A stretch of DNA of 64,000 bases from Streptomyces sp. MA5143a (GTDB lineage: Bacteria; Actinomycetota; Actinomycetes; Streptomycetales; Streptomycetaceae), in contig NZ_OLMK01000010.1 of assembly GCF_900290235.1 (NCBI RefSeq), positions 124,001 to 188,000 of the forward strand, written 5' to 3'. Shown in pieces: positions 17,259 through 29,560 of the stretch. A program made the translations under genes and the position numbers. How positions within the stretch are numbered: position 1 is the stretch's first letter; each line of letters opens with the position of its first letter. The notes beneath the pieces are model-generated. The model did no database searches and was not told the DNA's origin. It saw nothing but the letters and a program-made list of their open reading frames with translations.

Positions 17259-18176
17259 GTGCCCAGCATCGATCTCACCGGCAAGGTCGCCGTCGTCACC
17301 GGCAGCGGCCGCGGCCTCGGACTGGCCTACGCCCAGGCCCTCGCCGCCGCCGGTGCCTCCGTGGTCGTCAACGACATCGACGAGGCCGTGGCCGAAGCGG
17401 CCGTGAAGTCCATCACCGAGGCGGGCGGCACGGCCGTCGCCGAGGTCGTCCCGGTCGGCACCACCGAGGCCGCCGACCGGCTGGTGGGCCGCGCCGTGGA
17501 GGCGTTCGGGCGGCTCGACATCCTCGTCACCAACGCGGGCATCCTCCGCGACAAGGTGCTGTGGAAGATGTCCGACGACGACTTCGACGCCGTGATCACC
17601 ACCCACCTCAAGGGCACCTTCACCTGCGCCCGCGCCGCCGCGATCCGTATGCGTGAGCAGGGCGAGGGCGGCTCCCTGATCCTCGTGGGCTCCCCGGCAG
17701 GACAGCGCGGCAACTTCGGCCAGACGAACTACGCCGCCGCCAAGGCCGGCATCGCCGCCTTCGCCCGCACCTGGGCGATGGAGCTGGGCCGCGCGAACAT
17801 CACGGTCAACGCGATCATCCCGGTCGCCGCCACCGCGATGACCGAGACCATCCCGGTCTTCGCCCCGTACGTGGAGGCCCTGCGCGAGGGCAAGCCGTTC
17901 CCGGACTTCCTGCGCAAGGGCGAGGGCTTCGGCACCCCCGAGGACTGCGCCGCCCTCGTCCCGTTCCTCGCCTCCGAGGCCGCCCGCGGTGTCACCGGCC
18001 AGGCCATCGGCATCGGCGGCGACAAGGTGGCACTCTGGTCGCACCCGCAGGAGATCAAGACGGCGTACGCGAACGGCGGCTGGACGCCCGAGGCGCTCGC
18101 CGACGTCTGGCCGACCTCGCTGGGCGCCGAACCGCAGACCGTGGGCATCCCCGCCCCGAAGATCCCGGAGGCGTGA
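17259..18176 (+). CDS. Short-chain dehydrogenase, (3R)-hydroxyacyl-CoA dehydrogenase type
   Basis: The product has 305 residues from GTG 17259 with AAGGGA upstream. The classical SDR motifs are present: T-G-S-G-R-G-L-G near the N-terminus, N-A-G, and S...Y-A-A-A-K. The closest family pattern is the dehydrogenase domain of multifunctional enzyme type 2 and 17-beta-hydroxysteroid dehydrogenase 4, including an extended C-terminus (SHPQEIKTAYANGGWTPEAL). Together with the downstream CoA ligase and MaoC hydratase this suggests a beta-oxidation-like route for an acyl-CoA. It is the first gene of the operon and its stop overlaps the amidohydrolase start. Confidence 0.85.
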   Translation: MPSIDLTGKVAVVTGSGRGLGLAYAQALAAAGASVVVNDIDEAVAEAAVKSITEAGGTAVAEVVPVGTTEAADRLVGRAVEAFGRLDILVTNAGILRDKVLWKMSDDDFDAVITTHLKGTFTCARAAAIRMREQGEGGSLILVGSPAGQRGNFGQTNYAAAKAGIAAFARTWAMELGRANITVNAIIPVAATAMTETIPVFAPYVEALREGKPFPDFLRKGEGFGTPEDCAALVPFLASEAARGVTGQAIGIGGDKVALWSHPQEIKTAYANGGWTPEALADVWPTSLGAEPQTVGIPAPKIPEA

Positions 18177-19075
18177 TGAGCACCGCAGGTCCCGCCATGA
18201 ACGTGGACGAGCTGGTCGCGATCGACGTCCACACCCACGCCGAGGTCTCGTCGAAGAAGGGCACGTCGTCGCTGGACGACGACCTCCACGACGCCTCCTC
18301 CGCCTACTTCAAGGTCGAGGGCAAGCGCAAGCCCACCCTGGAGGAGACGGCCGCCTACTACCGCGAGCGGAAGATGGCCGCCGTGATCTTCACGGTGGAC
18401 GCCGAGTCCGCGACCGGCACCGAGCCCGTCCCCAACGAGGAGGTCGCCGAGGCGGCCGCCGCCAACGCGGACGCGCTGATCCCCTTCGCCTCCATCGACC
18501 CCTTCCGCGGCAAGGCCGGTGTGAAGCAGGCCCGCCGGCTGGTCGAGGAGTACGGGGTGAGGGGCTTCAAGTTCCACCCCAGCGTCCAGGGCTTCTTCCC
18601 CAACGACCGCTCCGTGGCGTACGCCCTGTACGAGGTCATCGAGGAGACCGGCACCATCGCCCTCTTCCACACCGGGCAGACGGGCATCGGCGCGGGCGTC
18701 CCCGGCGGTGGCGGCATCCGGCTGAAGTACTCCAACCCGCTGCACGTGGACGACGTCGCCGCCGACTTCCCCCATCTGAAGATCATCCTGGCCCATCCGT
18801 CCTTCCCCTGGCAGGACGAGGCGCTGGCGGTGGCCACGCACAAGCCGGGCGTCCACATCGACCTGTCCGGCTGGTCCCCGAAGTACTTCCCGCCGCAGCT
18901 GGTGCAGTACGCGAACACCCTGCTCAAGGACAAGGTCCTCTTCGGCTCCGACTACCCCGTCCTCACCCCCGACCGCTGGCTCGCCGACTTCGAGAAGCTG
19001 ACGATCAAGGACGAGGTCAAGCCGAAGATCCTCAAGGAGAACGCCGCCCGGCTGCTCGGGCTGACGAAGCCATGA
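18176..19075 (+). CDS. Amidohydrolase-2 family metal-dependent hydrolase/decarboxylase
   Basis: The product has 299 residues. ATG 18176 overlaps the SDR stop (TGATG). It is a TIM-barrel enzyme of the ACMSD-like amidohydrolase group: D-V-H-T-H at the N-terminus, K-F-H-P-S, the His in A-H-P-S-F-P-W and the terminal S-D-Y-P aspartate are the expected metal and catalytic ligands. Members decarboxylate or hydrolyse aromatic or cyclic acids. In this operon it could decarboxylate an aromatic acid or open a ring before or after CoA activation. The substrate cannot be read from the sequence. Confidence 0.85.
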   Translation: MSTAGPAMNVDELVAIDVHTHAEVSSKKGTSSLDDDLHDASSAYFKVEGKRKPTLEETAAYYRERKMAAVIFTVDAESATGTEPVPNEEVAEAAAANADALIPFASIDPFRGKAGVKQARRLVEEYGVRGFKFHPSVQGFFPNDRSVAYALYEVIEETGTIALFHTGQTGIGAGVPGGGGIRLKYSNPLHVDDVAADFPHLKIILAHPSFPWQDEALAVATHKPGVHIDLSGWSPKYFPPQLVQYANTLLKDKVLFGSDYPVLTPDRWLADFEKLTIKDEVKPKILKENAARLLGLTKP

Positions 19076-19125
19076 CCACACCGTGAGGGACACCCCCATG
19101 TGCAACGACGGACAGGGGCACAGAC

Positions 19126-20628
19126 ATGCGCAATGAGGGACTGGGGTCGTGGCCCGCCCGGCGGGCCCGCAAGACCCCGCAGCGCACCGCGCTGATCCAC
19201 GGCGACACCACCATCACCTACGCGGAGCTGTACGAGCGCACCACGCGCCTCGCGCACGCCCTGCGCGCCTCCGGCGTCCGACGCGGCGACCGCGTCGCCT
19301 ACCTGGGGCCCAACCACCCCTCGTACCTGGAGACGCTGTTCGCCGTCGGCACCCTCGGCGCGGTGTTCGTCCCGCTCAACACCCGCCTCGCCGGACCCGA
19401 GATCGCCTACCAGCTCTCGGACTCCGGAGCCAAGGCCCTCGTGTACGCGCCCGGGTTCACCGGGCTCGTCGCGGGACTGCCGGGCGGCACCGACGTCCGT
19501 ACGTACGTCGAGACGGGCGGCGAGTACGAGGCGCTGCTGGCCGGGGCGCAGACCGAGCCGATCGACCAGCCGGTCACCGCCGACGACACCTGCATCATCA
19601 TGTACACCTCGGGGACGACCGGCCGCCCCAAGGGCGCCATGCTCACGCACGGCAACATCATCTGGAACGCCGTCAACGTCCTCGTCGACCAGGACGTCAT
19701 CGCCGACGAACGCGCCCTGGTCTCCGCCCCGCTGTTCCACACCGCCGGGCTGAACATGCTCACCCTGCCCGTGCTGCTCAAGGGCGGCACGTGCGTCCTG
19801 GTCGAGTCGTTCGTGCCGGAGGCCACCTTCGACCTGATCGAACGGCACCGGATCACGTTCATGTTCGGCGTGCCCACCATGTTCGACCAGGTGGCCCGGC
19901 ACCCGCGCTGGGCCGACGCGGACCTGTCCTCGCTCAGGATGCTGTCCTGCGGCGGCTCCCCGGTGCCGACCCCGCTCATCGCGAAGTTCCAGCAGCGGGG
20001 CCTCACCTTCCTCCAGGGCTACGGCATGACCGAGGCCGCGCCCGGCACGCTCTTCCTCGACGCGGAGCACGCCGTGAGCAAGGCGGGTTCGGCGGGCGTC
20101 CCGCACTTCTTCAGCGATGTGCGGGTCGTACGGCCGGACATGACACCGGTCGACGTGGACGAACCCGGCGAGGTCGTGGTGCGGGGCCCGCACGTCATGC
20201 CCGGGTACTGGGGCCTGCCGGAGGAGACGGCCGCCGTGTTCGCCGACGGCTGGTTCCGCAGCGGCGACGCCGCCCGCGTCGACGAGGACGGGTACGTCTT
20301 CATCGTCGACCGCATCAAGGACATGATCATCTCCGGGGGAGAGAACATCTACCCCGCCGAGATCGAGGACCAGCTCCTCGCCCACCCCGACATCGTCGAG
20401 TGCGCGGTCATCGGCGTACCCGACGACAAGTGGGGCGAGGTGCCGCGCGCGGTGGTCGTCCCCCGGGAGGGCGCCGCCCTGGACGCCGACGAGGTGCTGG
20501 CCTCCCTGGCCGGGCGGCTCGCCAAGTACAAGATCCCCAAGTCGGTCGTGATCGCCGAGGAGCTGCCCCGCACCGCCTCCGGCAAGTTGCTGAAGGCCCG
20601 GGTGCGCAAGCGCTACGGCAACAGCTGA
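19126..20628 (+). CDS. Acyl-CoA synthetase (AMP-forming, class I adenylate-forming)
   Basis: The product has 500 residues. The P-loop Y-T-S-G-T-T-G-R-P-K-G is near residue 162, the adenylate motif G-Y-G-M-T-E-A near 302, S-G-D-A-A-R near 382, D-R-I-K-D-M-I-I-S-G-G-E-N near 398-410 and the C-terminal catalytic lysine in T-A-S-G-K-L-L-K. It would activate a fatty, aryl or alicyclic acid to its CoA thioester. It is third in the operon, after the amidohydrolase and before the MaoC hydratase. The acyl-binding region does not let me name a substrate. Confidence 0.93.
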   Translation: MRNEGLGSWPARRARKTPQRTALIHGDTTITYAELYERTTRLAHALRASGVRRGDRVAYLGPNHPSYLETLFAVGTLGAVFVPLNTRLAGPEIAYQLSDSGAKALVYAPGFTGLVAGLPGGTDVRTYVETGGEYEALLAGAQTEPIDQPVTADDTCIIMYTSGTTGRPKGAMLTHGNIIWNAVNVLVDQDVIADERALVSAPLFHTAGLNMLTLPVLLKGGTCVLVESFVPEATFDLIERHRITFMFGVPTMFDQVARHPRWADADLSSLRMLSCGGSPVPTPLIAKFQQRGLTFLQGYGMTEAAPGTLFLDAEHAVSKAGSAGVPHFFSDVRVVRPDMTPVDVDEPGEVVVRGPHVMPGYWGLPEETAAVFADGWFRSGDAARVDEDGYVFIVDRIKDMIISGGENIYPAEIEDQLLAHPDIVECAVIGVPDDKWGEVPRAVVVPREGAALDADEVLASLAGRLAKYKIPKSVVIAEELPRTASGKLLKARVRKRYGNS

Positions 20629-20660
20629 CCCACCATCAACTCATCTCGAAAGCAGGGAAC

Positions 20661-21116
20661 ATGAGCATCACCGTGAACGGCATCGACGAGCTGAAGAAGC
20701 TCGCCGGCAGCGACCTCGGCGCCAGCGAGTGGATCGAGGTCACCCAGGAGCGCATCAACACCTTCGCCGACGCCACCGGGGACCACCAGTGGATCCACGT
20801 CGACCCGGAGAAGGCCGCCGGGGGCCCCTTCGGCGCCCCCATCGCGCACGGCTATCTGACCCTGTCGCTGTTCATCCCGCTGTTCACCGAGCTGCTGGAC
20901 GTCGAGGGCGTGTCGACGAAGGTCAACTACGGCCTGAACAAGGTCCGTTTCCCCTCCCCGGTGAAGGTCGGCTCCAAGATCCGCCTCGTCGGCAGGCTGG
21001 CCTCGGTGGAGGACGTCCCGGGCGGCGTGCAGATCACCGTCGACGGCACCATCGAGATCGAGGGCGCCCCCAAGCCGGCCGCCGTGCTCCAGAGCCTGTC
21101 GCGGTTCTACGCCTGA
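20661..21116 (+). CDS. MaoC-like enoyl-CoA hydratase / dehydratase
   Basis: The product has 151 residues from ATG 20661, a single hot-dog domain. The hydratase-2 motif A-T-G-D-H-Q-W-I-H-V-D followed by G-P-F-G-A-P-I-A-H-G-Y supplies the catalytic Asp/His dyad. It adds water to a 2-enoyl-CoA to give a (3R)-hydroxyacyl-CoA, the substrate type expected for the first-gene SDR. It is the last gene of the operon and is followed by a strong terminator. Confidence 0.92.
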   Translation: MSITVNGIDELKKLAGSDLGASEWIEVTQERINTFADATGDHQWIHVDPEKAAGGPFGAPIAHGYLTLSLFIPLFTELLDVEGVSTKVNYGLNKVRFPSPVKVGSKIRLVGRLASVEDVPGGVQITVDGTIEIEGAPKPAAVLQSLSRFYA

Positions 21117-21153
21117 CGGGGCGCCCCGGACCGGGGCACCCCGGCAACGCCAC

Positions 21154-21187
21154 AGGGCGGAGCACTCCCCCATGGGTGCTCCGCCCT
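21154..21187 (+). terminator. Strong hairpin terminator of the CoA-ligase operon
   Basis: AGGGCGGAGCAC (21154-21165) and GTGCTCCGCCCT (21176-21187) pair perfectly over 12 bp around a 10-base loop, 37 bases after the MaoC stop. Confidence 0.85.
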
Positions 21188-21585
21188 GCGGTGTGAATTC
21201 AGCCACTGACATCAGCCACTGCCGGCTCCTGGTGGCGCAGGTGGTTCGTCCCCCGACGACCCGAGACTGGCAATCGCCGACACGGCGCGACAAGGGTTTC
21301 CGCGCAGCTGGGACGCTGGGACGGCCGTCACACGACCGGCCTGCGGTGTTCCGCCGACGCTGGGACGGCACTGGGACGGAGAGCGGAAACGGATCCCGGT
21401 CGTCCGCCCGGAAGTGGCTGGAGTTTGCCGGGTTCCGGCCGTCTGTTTCTGGCACAGTGTGCTCGGGCGCGGGGATCGGGGGATCCAGGGGGGCGCCTCT
21501 CATCCATGAACACACCGCGCCGCCGTCCGACCACGTGCGGCGCCGCCGTCACGCGCGGCAGCAAGGGGAAAAAGGGGGGACGCCC
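21188..21585. other. 398-bp intergenic region with CTGGGACG repeats
   Basis: No convincing gene is seen. CTGGGACG occurs four times: two contiguous copies (21308-21323) and two further copies at 21360-21367 and 21371-21378. A weak -35-like TTGCCG (21425-21430) has no well-spaced -10. The region presumably holds the promoter of the gene at 21586. Confidence 0.4.
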
Positions 21586-22878
21586 GTGTCCGAGTGCACG
21601 GAGTCCGAGCGGTTCGCCGCATGTCTGCGCTCGCTCAAGGAGCGCTCGGGACTCAGTTACGCGGCCCTCGCCGCGAAGGCCGGAACCAGCGGGTCCAGCG
21701 TGCACCGCTACTGCCTGGGCGGCTCGGTACCGCAGGACTACGGCACCGTCCACCGACTGGCCGTGGCCTGCGGGGCCACCCCGGAGGAACTGCGGACGCT
21801 GCACCGCCTGTGGGCCCTGGCGGACGCCGCCCGGGAACCGGAGCCGACGACACCGGCGGAGCCGGCCACCGCTCCCACGGGGCCGGCGGCCACTCGGCCG
21901 GAACCGGAGACCGCCGGGCCGCCGTCGGTGACTGCCGAACCTGCCACGAACGCCGCCGAGTCGGAACCCCTCGCCCCTGCGCCGGAACCGACCGCCGCAC
22001 GGCAGGCGCCGCAAGCCGCCCAGCCGGCCCCGGAAACCTCCCGGCCGGAGCCCGCGCCCGAGGAGGATCCGGAGGCCGGCCGGCAGGGGCCGGACACCAG
22101 GGCGCGCGAGGCGCCCCACGGGACGGTGGACACGGCCGTGGCCGCATCCGGGACCGGGGCCGTGGGGCCCGGTCGGCGGCGCGGACGTGTCGCCCTGGCC
22201 GTCGGCCTCGTGGTGCTGTTCCTCGGGGGGATGGCCTGGACCCTGCCGTCGCTGGGCTCGGCCGAGGACGGCGACGGCCCCGACGGGAACGCCGCCGCAC
22301 CCGGGAAGAAGGACAGCCGTACCCTCTTCACCTCCGCCTGCCGGGAAGTGGTGGCCATGGGCCAGCACGACACCTGCGTCCGCGAGGTGCAGCGCCTCCT
22401 GGAGAGCAAGGGCGCGGTCATCGGGGTGGACGGCGACTTCGGCCCGCAGACCCTGCGCCGTGTGACCGCCTTCCAGGTGATCGCCGGGATCGAACCGCCC
22501 AACGGCGTGGTCGGCGACACCACCAAGCGGGCGCTGTACGCGTCCGAGGCGCGTATGAGCACCTGGACACCGGACAAGGTGCGCAAGCGCATCCGTGAGG
22601 TGTTCACCGAGGAACCGGACCGCGCGGTCGCGATCGCCGACTGCCAGTCCTTCCTCGACCCGCTGCACATCCTCCCGAACACCAACGGCACCCGGAACTG
22701 GGGCCTGTTCCAGATCTCCGACGCCCGGCTGAGGGACCTGAAGGGCACCCCGCGCCAGGCACTCGACCCGGAGTGGAACATCCGCGCGGCCAAGCGGCTG
22801 TGGAGCGAGGACCGGGACTTCCACGACTGGCCCCACTGCGACCGGGCGTTCAGCCCGAGTCCGTCCCCCTCCCGGTAG
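21586..22878 (+). CDS. HTH / transmembrane / peptidoglycan-binding / lysozyme-like fusion protein
   Basis: The product has 430 residues from GTG 21586 (AAAGGGGGGA upstream). Residues 4-70 form an XRE-like helix-turn-helix (LSYAALAAKAGTSGSSVHRY). Residues 80-200 are a Pro/Ala/Glu-rich linker. One membrane helix follows (about 203-222, VALAVGLVVLFLGGMAW). Outside lie a PG_binding_1 domain (about 250-325, VDGDFGPQTLRRVTAFQ) and a lysozyme/transglycosylase-like C-terminus (NGTRNWGLFQISDARL). The topology puts the DNA-binding part in the cytoplasm and the wall-binding part outside. It could sense or remodel the wall, or anchor DNA to the envelope. It ends in a short Ser/Pro repeat. Confidence 0.8.
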   Translation: MSECTESERFAACLRSLKERSGLSYAALAAKAGTSGSSVHRYCLGGSVPQDYGTVHRLAVACGATPEELRTLHRLWALADAAREPEPTTPAEPATAPTGPAATRPEPETAGPPSVTAEPATNAAESEPLAPAPEPTAARQAPQAAQPAPETSRPEPAPEEDPEAGRQGPDTRAREAPHGTVDTAVAASGTGAVGPGRRRGRVALAVGLVVLFLGGMAWTLPSLGSAEDGDGPDGNAAAPGKKDSRTLFTSACREVVAMGQHDTCVREVQRLLESKGAVIGVDGDFGPQTLRRVTAFQVIAGIEPPNGVVGDTTKRALYASEARMSTWTPDKVRKRIREVFTEEPDRAVAIADCQSFLDPLHILPNTNGTRNWGLFQISDARLRDLKGTPRQALDPEWNIRAAKRLWSEDRDFHDWPHCDRAFSPSPSPSR

Positions 22879-22895
22879 AGGCCGGCGCACCGAGG

Positions 22896-22941
22896 AGCGC
22901 GGGGGCCGTCGGACCGTCGCCGGTCGCAGGGCCCCCGCGCT
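22896..22941. terminator. Bidirectional hairpin terminator
   Basis: AGCGCGGGGGCC (22896-22907) pairs perfectly with GGCCCCCGCGCT (22930-22941), between the fusion protein and the facing PHP gene. Confidence 0.75.
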
Positions 22942-22959
22942 CTCAAGCGGACCCGACGC

Positions 22960-24621
22960 TCACCGCACGTCCACGAACACCGGGTTGGTGTAGAACCACG
23001 TGTCCTGCCACGGGTCGCCGTCGCCCGGCGCGTGCGGGATCGGGCCGTGGGGGTCGACGGAGGCCCCCAGGTAGCCGGTGCCGTTGCGGTGGCCGTCACT
23101 GCCCCGCAGCCGCAGATAGAACGGCTCGTCGCCGACCGTGATCGGCACGCGCAGGGTGTAGGTGCCCTTGCGGCCGCTGACGTCCTCGGTGTGCACGACG
23201 CGGGTGTCCGGCGCCCGCCAGGAGTCCCGGTCGGTCACCGGACCCCGGACCGTGCCCCGGACGACGTCGACATGGGCCAACTCCGGCAGGATCCGCTGCG
23301 GGTTGCGGCGCGAGGCCGTGGTCACGGTCACCGTCAGGGTGAGCTTCTCGCCCTTGCGGGCGTGGAGCCGGCCGCCGAGCGTGACGCCCCGGCCGGGGGC
23401 GCGGTCCCGCTTCACCCGGACCTCCAGGCCGTCCAGCAGATGGCCGTGGTCCAGCCAGACGCGGCCCGCCCGCAGGCCCGCCATCACGGCACGGTAGCCG
23501 TACCGGGTGACGCCCACGTGGGTGCGGCTGAACTGGCCGGGCCAGAAGTCGCTGCCGGGCTGCGGGGTGTCCGTGTTCACCGGGTCGGGCAGCTTGCCGG
23601 TGGTGTCGAAGTTCTGCCCGGCGGGCCAGTCGCCGTTCTTCCAGGTGTCGAAGACGATCCGGTGGGCGTCCGAGTTGGTGGTGATCGAGAACAGCCGGCC
23701 CTCGGCGAGCAGGGAGTCCCAGAGCCCGCCCACGGTCGCCGTCGACCAGTCGAAACCGCCGTACGTGAGGTACGCCTCCGCCGGGTAGCCGGGCCAGGAC
23801 TGCGCGGACGGCTTGTTCTCGTACTCGCCCCGGATGGAGTTCGCGCCCCGCCAGCCGGGGATGGCGGCGCCCTGGGCGCCGGGCGCGCCCTCCATGCCGA
23901 TCATGATCTCGGGGGCCGCGTCCCGCCAGGCGCGCAGCTCGTGCGGGGAGTCGATGCCGAGCCGCAGCGGGTGGTTGGCGAGGACCAGCACGTCGTCGAC
24001 GTACCCCGAACGGCGCTGCTCCGCGAGCCAATTGACGGCCTTGACGGCGTGCGCCTCGTTGCGTGCGGTGTCCGCGCCGCCCACGGAACCGTCGGTGTAG
24101 CCGAGCAGCTTGCCGTCGTACGCCCGCTCGAAGGCGGTGAGCAGGTCGACCTCGTGGGGGCCGGGCGTCGTGAAGACCGTGCAGTGCTCGGCGGCCGGGA
24201 TGTACCACTCCAGGCCCTGGAAGATCAGCTGACGGGGGTTCTCCGCGCGGGCCCGGAGGATCTCCCGGTGCTCCAGCGCGGCCCCGAAGTCGGCGTGCCC
24301 GAAGTTGGAGTGCTCCGTGAACACCATCCAGTCGAGGCCGTACGTCGCGCCCGCCGCGGCCAGCTGGGAGAACGTGTACTTGGCGTCGTGGCTGTATACG
24401 GAGTGGATGTGGTGGTCGCCGACGAGATAGGCGAGGCGGGGGTCGTCGCCCCCGTGGCGCCCGGAGTCGGCGACCGCGGGTGTCGCCAGGGAGCCCAGCG
24501 CGAAGGCCGCGCCGAACAGGCCCGAGGCGCGCAGGAGGCCGCGGCGCGACAGCCCCTGCGCGTCGAGATCGGTGGGGGAGACGGACGGATCGGCCCAGAC
24601 GGGCAGTTGCTGCTCGGACAT
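22960..24621 (-). CDS. Tat-exported PHP-domain phosphoesterase-like protein
   Basis: The product has 553 residues. A twin-arginine signal (L-S-R-R-G-L-L-R-A-S, then a hydrophobic run) directs folded export. The PHP domain follows, with D-H-H-I-H-S-V-Y-S-H-D near residue 70, E-H-S-N-F-G-H and later N-H-P and S-D-A-H as metal ligands. The C-terminal 150 residues look like beta-sandwich. PHP enzymes hydrolyse phosphoester bonds with two or three metal ions. It ends a leftward run that also carries a calcineurin-type and an alkaline-phosphatase-type enzyme, so an extracellular role in phosphate release from a complex substrate is likely. Confidence 0.85.
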   Translation of the reverse strand: MSEQQLPVWADPSVSPTDLDAQGLSRRGLLRASGLFGAAFALGSLATPAVADSGRHGGDDPRLAYLVGDHHIHSVYSHDAKYTFSQLAAAGATYGLDWMVFTEHSNFGHADFGAALEHREILRARAENPRQLIFQGLEWYIPAAEHCTVFTTPGPHEVDLLTAFERAYDGKLLGYTDGSVGGADTARNEAHAVKAVNWLAEQRRSGYVDDVLVLANHPLRLGIDSPHELRAWRDAAPEIMIGMEGAPGAQGAAIPGWRGANSIRGEYENKPSAQSWPGYPAEAYLTYGGFDWSTATVGGLWDSLLAEGRLFSITTNSDAHRIVFDTWKNGDWPAGQNFDTTGKLPDPVNTDTPQPGSDFWPGQFSRTHVGVTRYGYRAVMAGLRAGRVWLDHGHLLDGLEVRVKRDRAPGRGVTLGGRLHARKGEKLTLTVTVTTASRRNPQRILPELAHVDVVRGTVRGPVTDRDSWRAPDTRVVHTEDVSGRKGTYTLRVPITVGDEPFYLRLRGSDGHRNGTGYLGASVDPHGPIPHAPGDGDPWQDTWFYTNPVFVDVR

Positions 24622-24647
24622 GGTCGTGCGAACCCTTCCGGGGATGG

Positions 24648-26504
24648 TCAGTGGTTCATGAACGAGGTGACCGGCAGCGCCCGTCCGACGACGCGGACGT
24701 CACCGAGCCGTCCGTGCAGGATCTGGTCGATCTTCCCCGCGTACTCGTAGCCGCCGAGGATCCACGGCAGCCCGACCGAGGCGAGGCCGACGGCCGCCGC
24801 CCTGGGGTTGCGGACGACGGGGCAGCCCTGGACGTACAGCGTGGTGTGCCGGCCGTCGTTGACGACCGCGAGGTGCCACCACGTCTCCAGGGGGGTCTCC
24901 TGGCCCCAGTTGGTGGCGATGCCCTGCTGGTTGAGCGGGCGCACCGCCCACTGCGGTTCGCGGTCGTTGGACAGCGACAGCGTGGCGAGCGGCTCGTCGG
25001 GGTCGTCCTGGGTCCTGCCGGCGGCGCCGCCCGTGCCGGTGCGGCCGAGGATGCCGGCCCACGCGTGGCGCGCCGGGTCCCAGTCGGCGGGCAGCCGGTA
25101 GAACGCCTCGATGGTGTAACCGTCCTCGAACGTCGCCGAGTTGAGGGGCGCCCCGTCGACCGTCCGCAGATAGGCGCCCTTCAGCGGCGGCTTCCCGCCG
25201 TGGAACTCCAGGCTGCCGTGGCCCGGCTGGTCCGGATGGTGGTCGGCGGAGTGGGTGAGGGTGCCGCCGCCGACGGTGACCAGGGTGAGGTCGTTGCCGT
25301 GTCCGGAGCGGTCGCGCACGATCCCGTCGACCTCGGCCCCGTCGGCCTTGCCGTCGAAGCGCCAGTACGCGAGGGTGCCGCGCACCAGCATCCGCGACGC
25401 GGGCCGTGCGGGACGCGCGGGCACCGGGGCGAAGCCGGCGAACCGCTTCTCGAAGTCGAGGTCGACGGTGAACCGGTCGGCGTCGCCGGAGAGTTCGCTC
25501 TCCTGCCGCTCCAGCTCGTTCAGGCCCTTCGCCGCCCGGCCGAGGATCCACGGGGAGACCGTCTCCACGTCGATGGTGTTCCGGTCGAGGTCGAAGCGGT
25601 ACAGGCGGATCATCGCGGCGCCGCCGAAGTACCGGTTCTGGTAGTTCGTGAGATGCAGATGGACGTCGTTGCCCGCGGCGTTCTTCCGGACGGCGCGGGC
25701 GGCCGGCCAGTAGTGCCCGTTGAGGGTGAGGAAGATCTGGTCGTGGTCCGCGATCAGCCGGTCCCACATCTGCTGCCCGTACGGGGAGAGGGAGTCGTCC
25801 CCGTCGACCAGCTCGTGCGTGGTGAGCACGACGGGCGTCCTCGGGTGCTTCGCCAGGACCTGCTCGGCCCACGCGTAGCCCTTGCCCGACAACCGCCAGT
25901 CCAGGGCGAGCACCATCCACTGCCGCCCGCCGGCCTCGAACAGGTGGAAGGAGTTGTAGCCGTCCGGGGAGGCCCCGCCGAACGTCCGCCGGCCCTCGAA
26001 CCGGTCGGGGCCGAACACGTCCAGGTAGGGGGTCGGGCCCCGCTGCTCGTCGGTGGAGGAGCGGACGTCGTGGTTGCCCGCGAGGACGCTGTAGCCGACG
26101 CCCTTCCGGTCGAGCAGCCGGAACGCCTCACCGATCGCCGCGCACTCCTGCTTCGCGCCGTTCTGCGTGAGGTCGCCCAGATGGGACAGGAAGACGATGT
26201 TCTCCTCCCGCCCGTGCTCCAGCAGGTACCGCAGGGACGCCTCCACGGGCGCCTTGTCGATGCTCGGCCCGTCGAAGAGGTACTGCGTGTCCGGCATCAC
26301 CGCCAGCGTGAACCGGCGACTGTCGGGGTCGGGCCGCCAACGCGCCGCCGCCGCGGGCGACTCGGCGGCGGCCGACGCGGTTCCGGCCGCCGGGACGACC
26401 GCCGCCACCGCACCCATCAGCGCGGTCGCCCGCAGGAAGTTCCGTCTGCCGGCGCCGGCCTGCGGGGCCGCCTCGCCCTGGTCGTGCTCATGCGAAGTAC
26501 ACAC
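24648..26504 (-). CDS. Tat-exported metallophosphoesterase with LamG/concanavalin-like domain
   Basis: The product has 618 residues from GTG 26504, which has GGAG at good spacing; the upstream in-frame extension was rejected. A Tat signal (R-R-N-F-L-R-A-T-A-L) is followed by a calcineurin-like phosphoesterase domain with M-P-D-T-Q, H-L-G-D-L-T-Q-N, G-N-H-D, T-T-H-E and L-N-G-H-Y-W, the full metal-ligand set. The C-terminal half (about 390-610) is a LamG-type lectin-like fold (SLEFHGGKPPLKGAYL, GYTIEAFYRLP). The combination suggests a secreted phosphoesterase targeted to a glycan. It lies 26 bases before the PHP gene. Confidence 0.9.
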   Translation of the reverse strand: MCTSHEHDQGEAAPQAGAGRRNFLRATALMGAVAAVVPAAGTASAAAESPAAAARWRPDPDSRRFTLAVMPDTQYLFDGPSIDKAPVEASLRYLLEHGREENIVFLSHLGDLTQNGAKQECAAIGEAFRLLDRKGVGYSVLAGNHDVRSSTDEQRGPTPYLDVFGPDRFEGRRTFGGASPDGYNSFHLFEAGGRQWMVLALDWRLSGKGYAWAEQVLAKHPRTPVVLTTHELVDGDDSLSPYGQQMWDRLIADHDQIFLTLNGHYWPAARAVRKNAAGNDVHLHLTNYQNRYFGGAAMIRLYRFDLDRNTIDVETVSPWILGRAAKGLNELERQESELSGDADRFTVDLDFEKRFAGFAPVPARPARPASRMLVRGTLAYWRFDGKADGAEVDGIVRDRSGHGNDLTLVTVGGGTLTHSADHHPDQPGHGSLEFHGGKPPLKGAYLRTVDGAPLNSATFEDGYTIEAFYRLPADWDPARHAWAGILGRTGTGGAAGRTQDDPDEPLATLSLSNDREPQWAVRPLNQQGIATNWGQETPLETWWHLAVVNDGRHTTLYVQGCPVVRNPRAAAVGLASVGLPWILGGYEYAGKIDQILHGRLGDVRVVGRALPVTSFMNH

Positions 26505-26578
26505 CTGTGCTCCGTGGGAAGTCCGTGGAAGGTCCGAGAGGAAAGGGGGAGAGGGGAAGTGAAGGTGGGGGGTGGGGT

Positions 26579-29556
<2,978 letters not shown>

Positions 29557-29560
<4 letters not shown>

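Noticed and set aside
21188..21585. RNA gene or riboswitch in the 398-bp gap
   Set aside because: No tRNA-like cloverleaf or known riboswitch core was visible, only short direct repeats.
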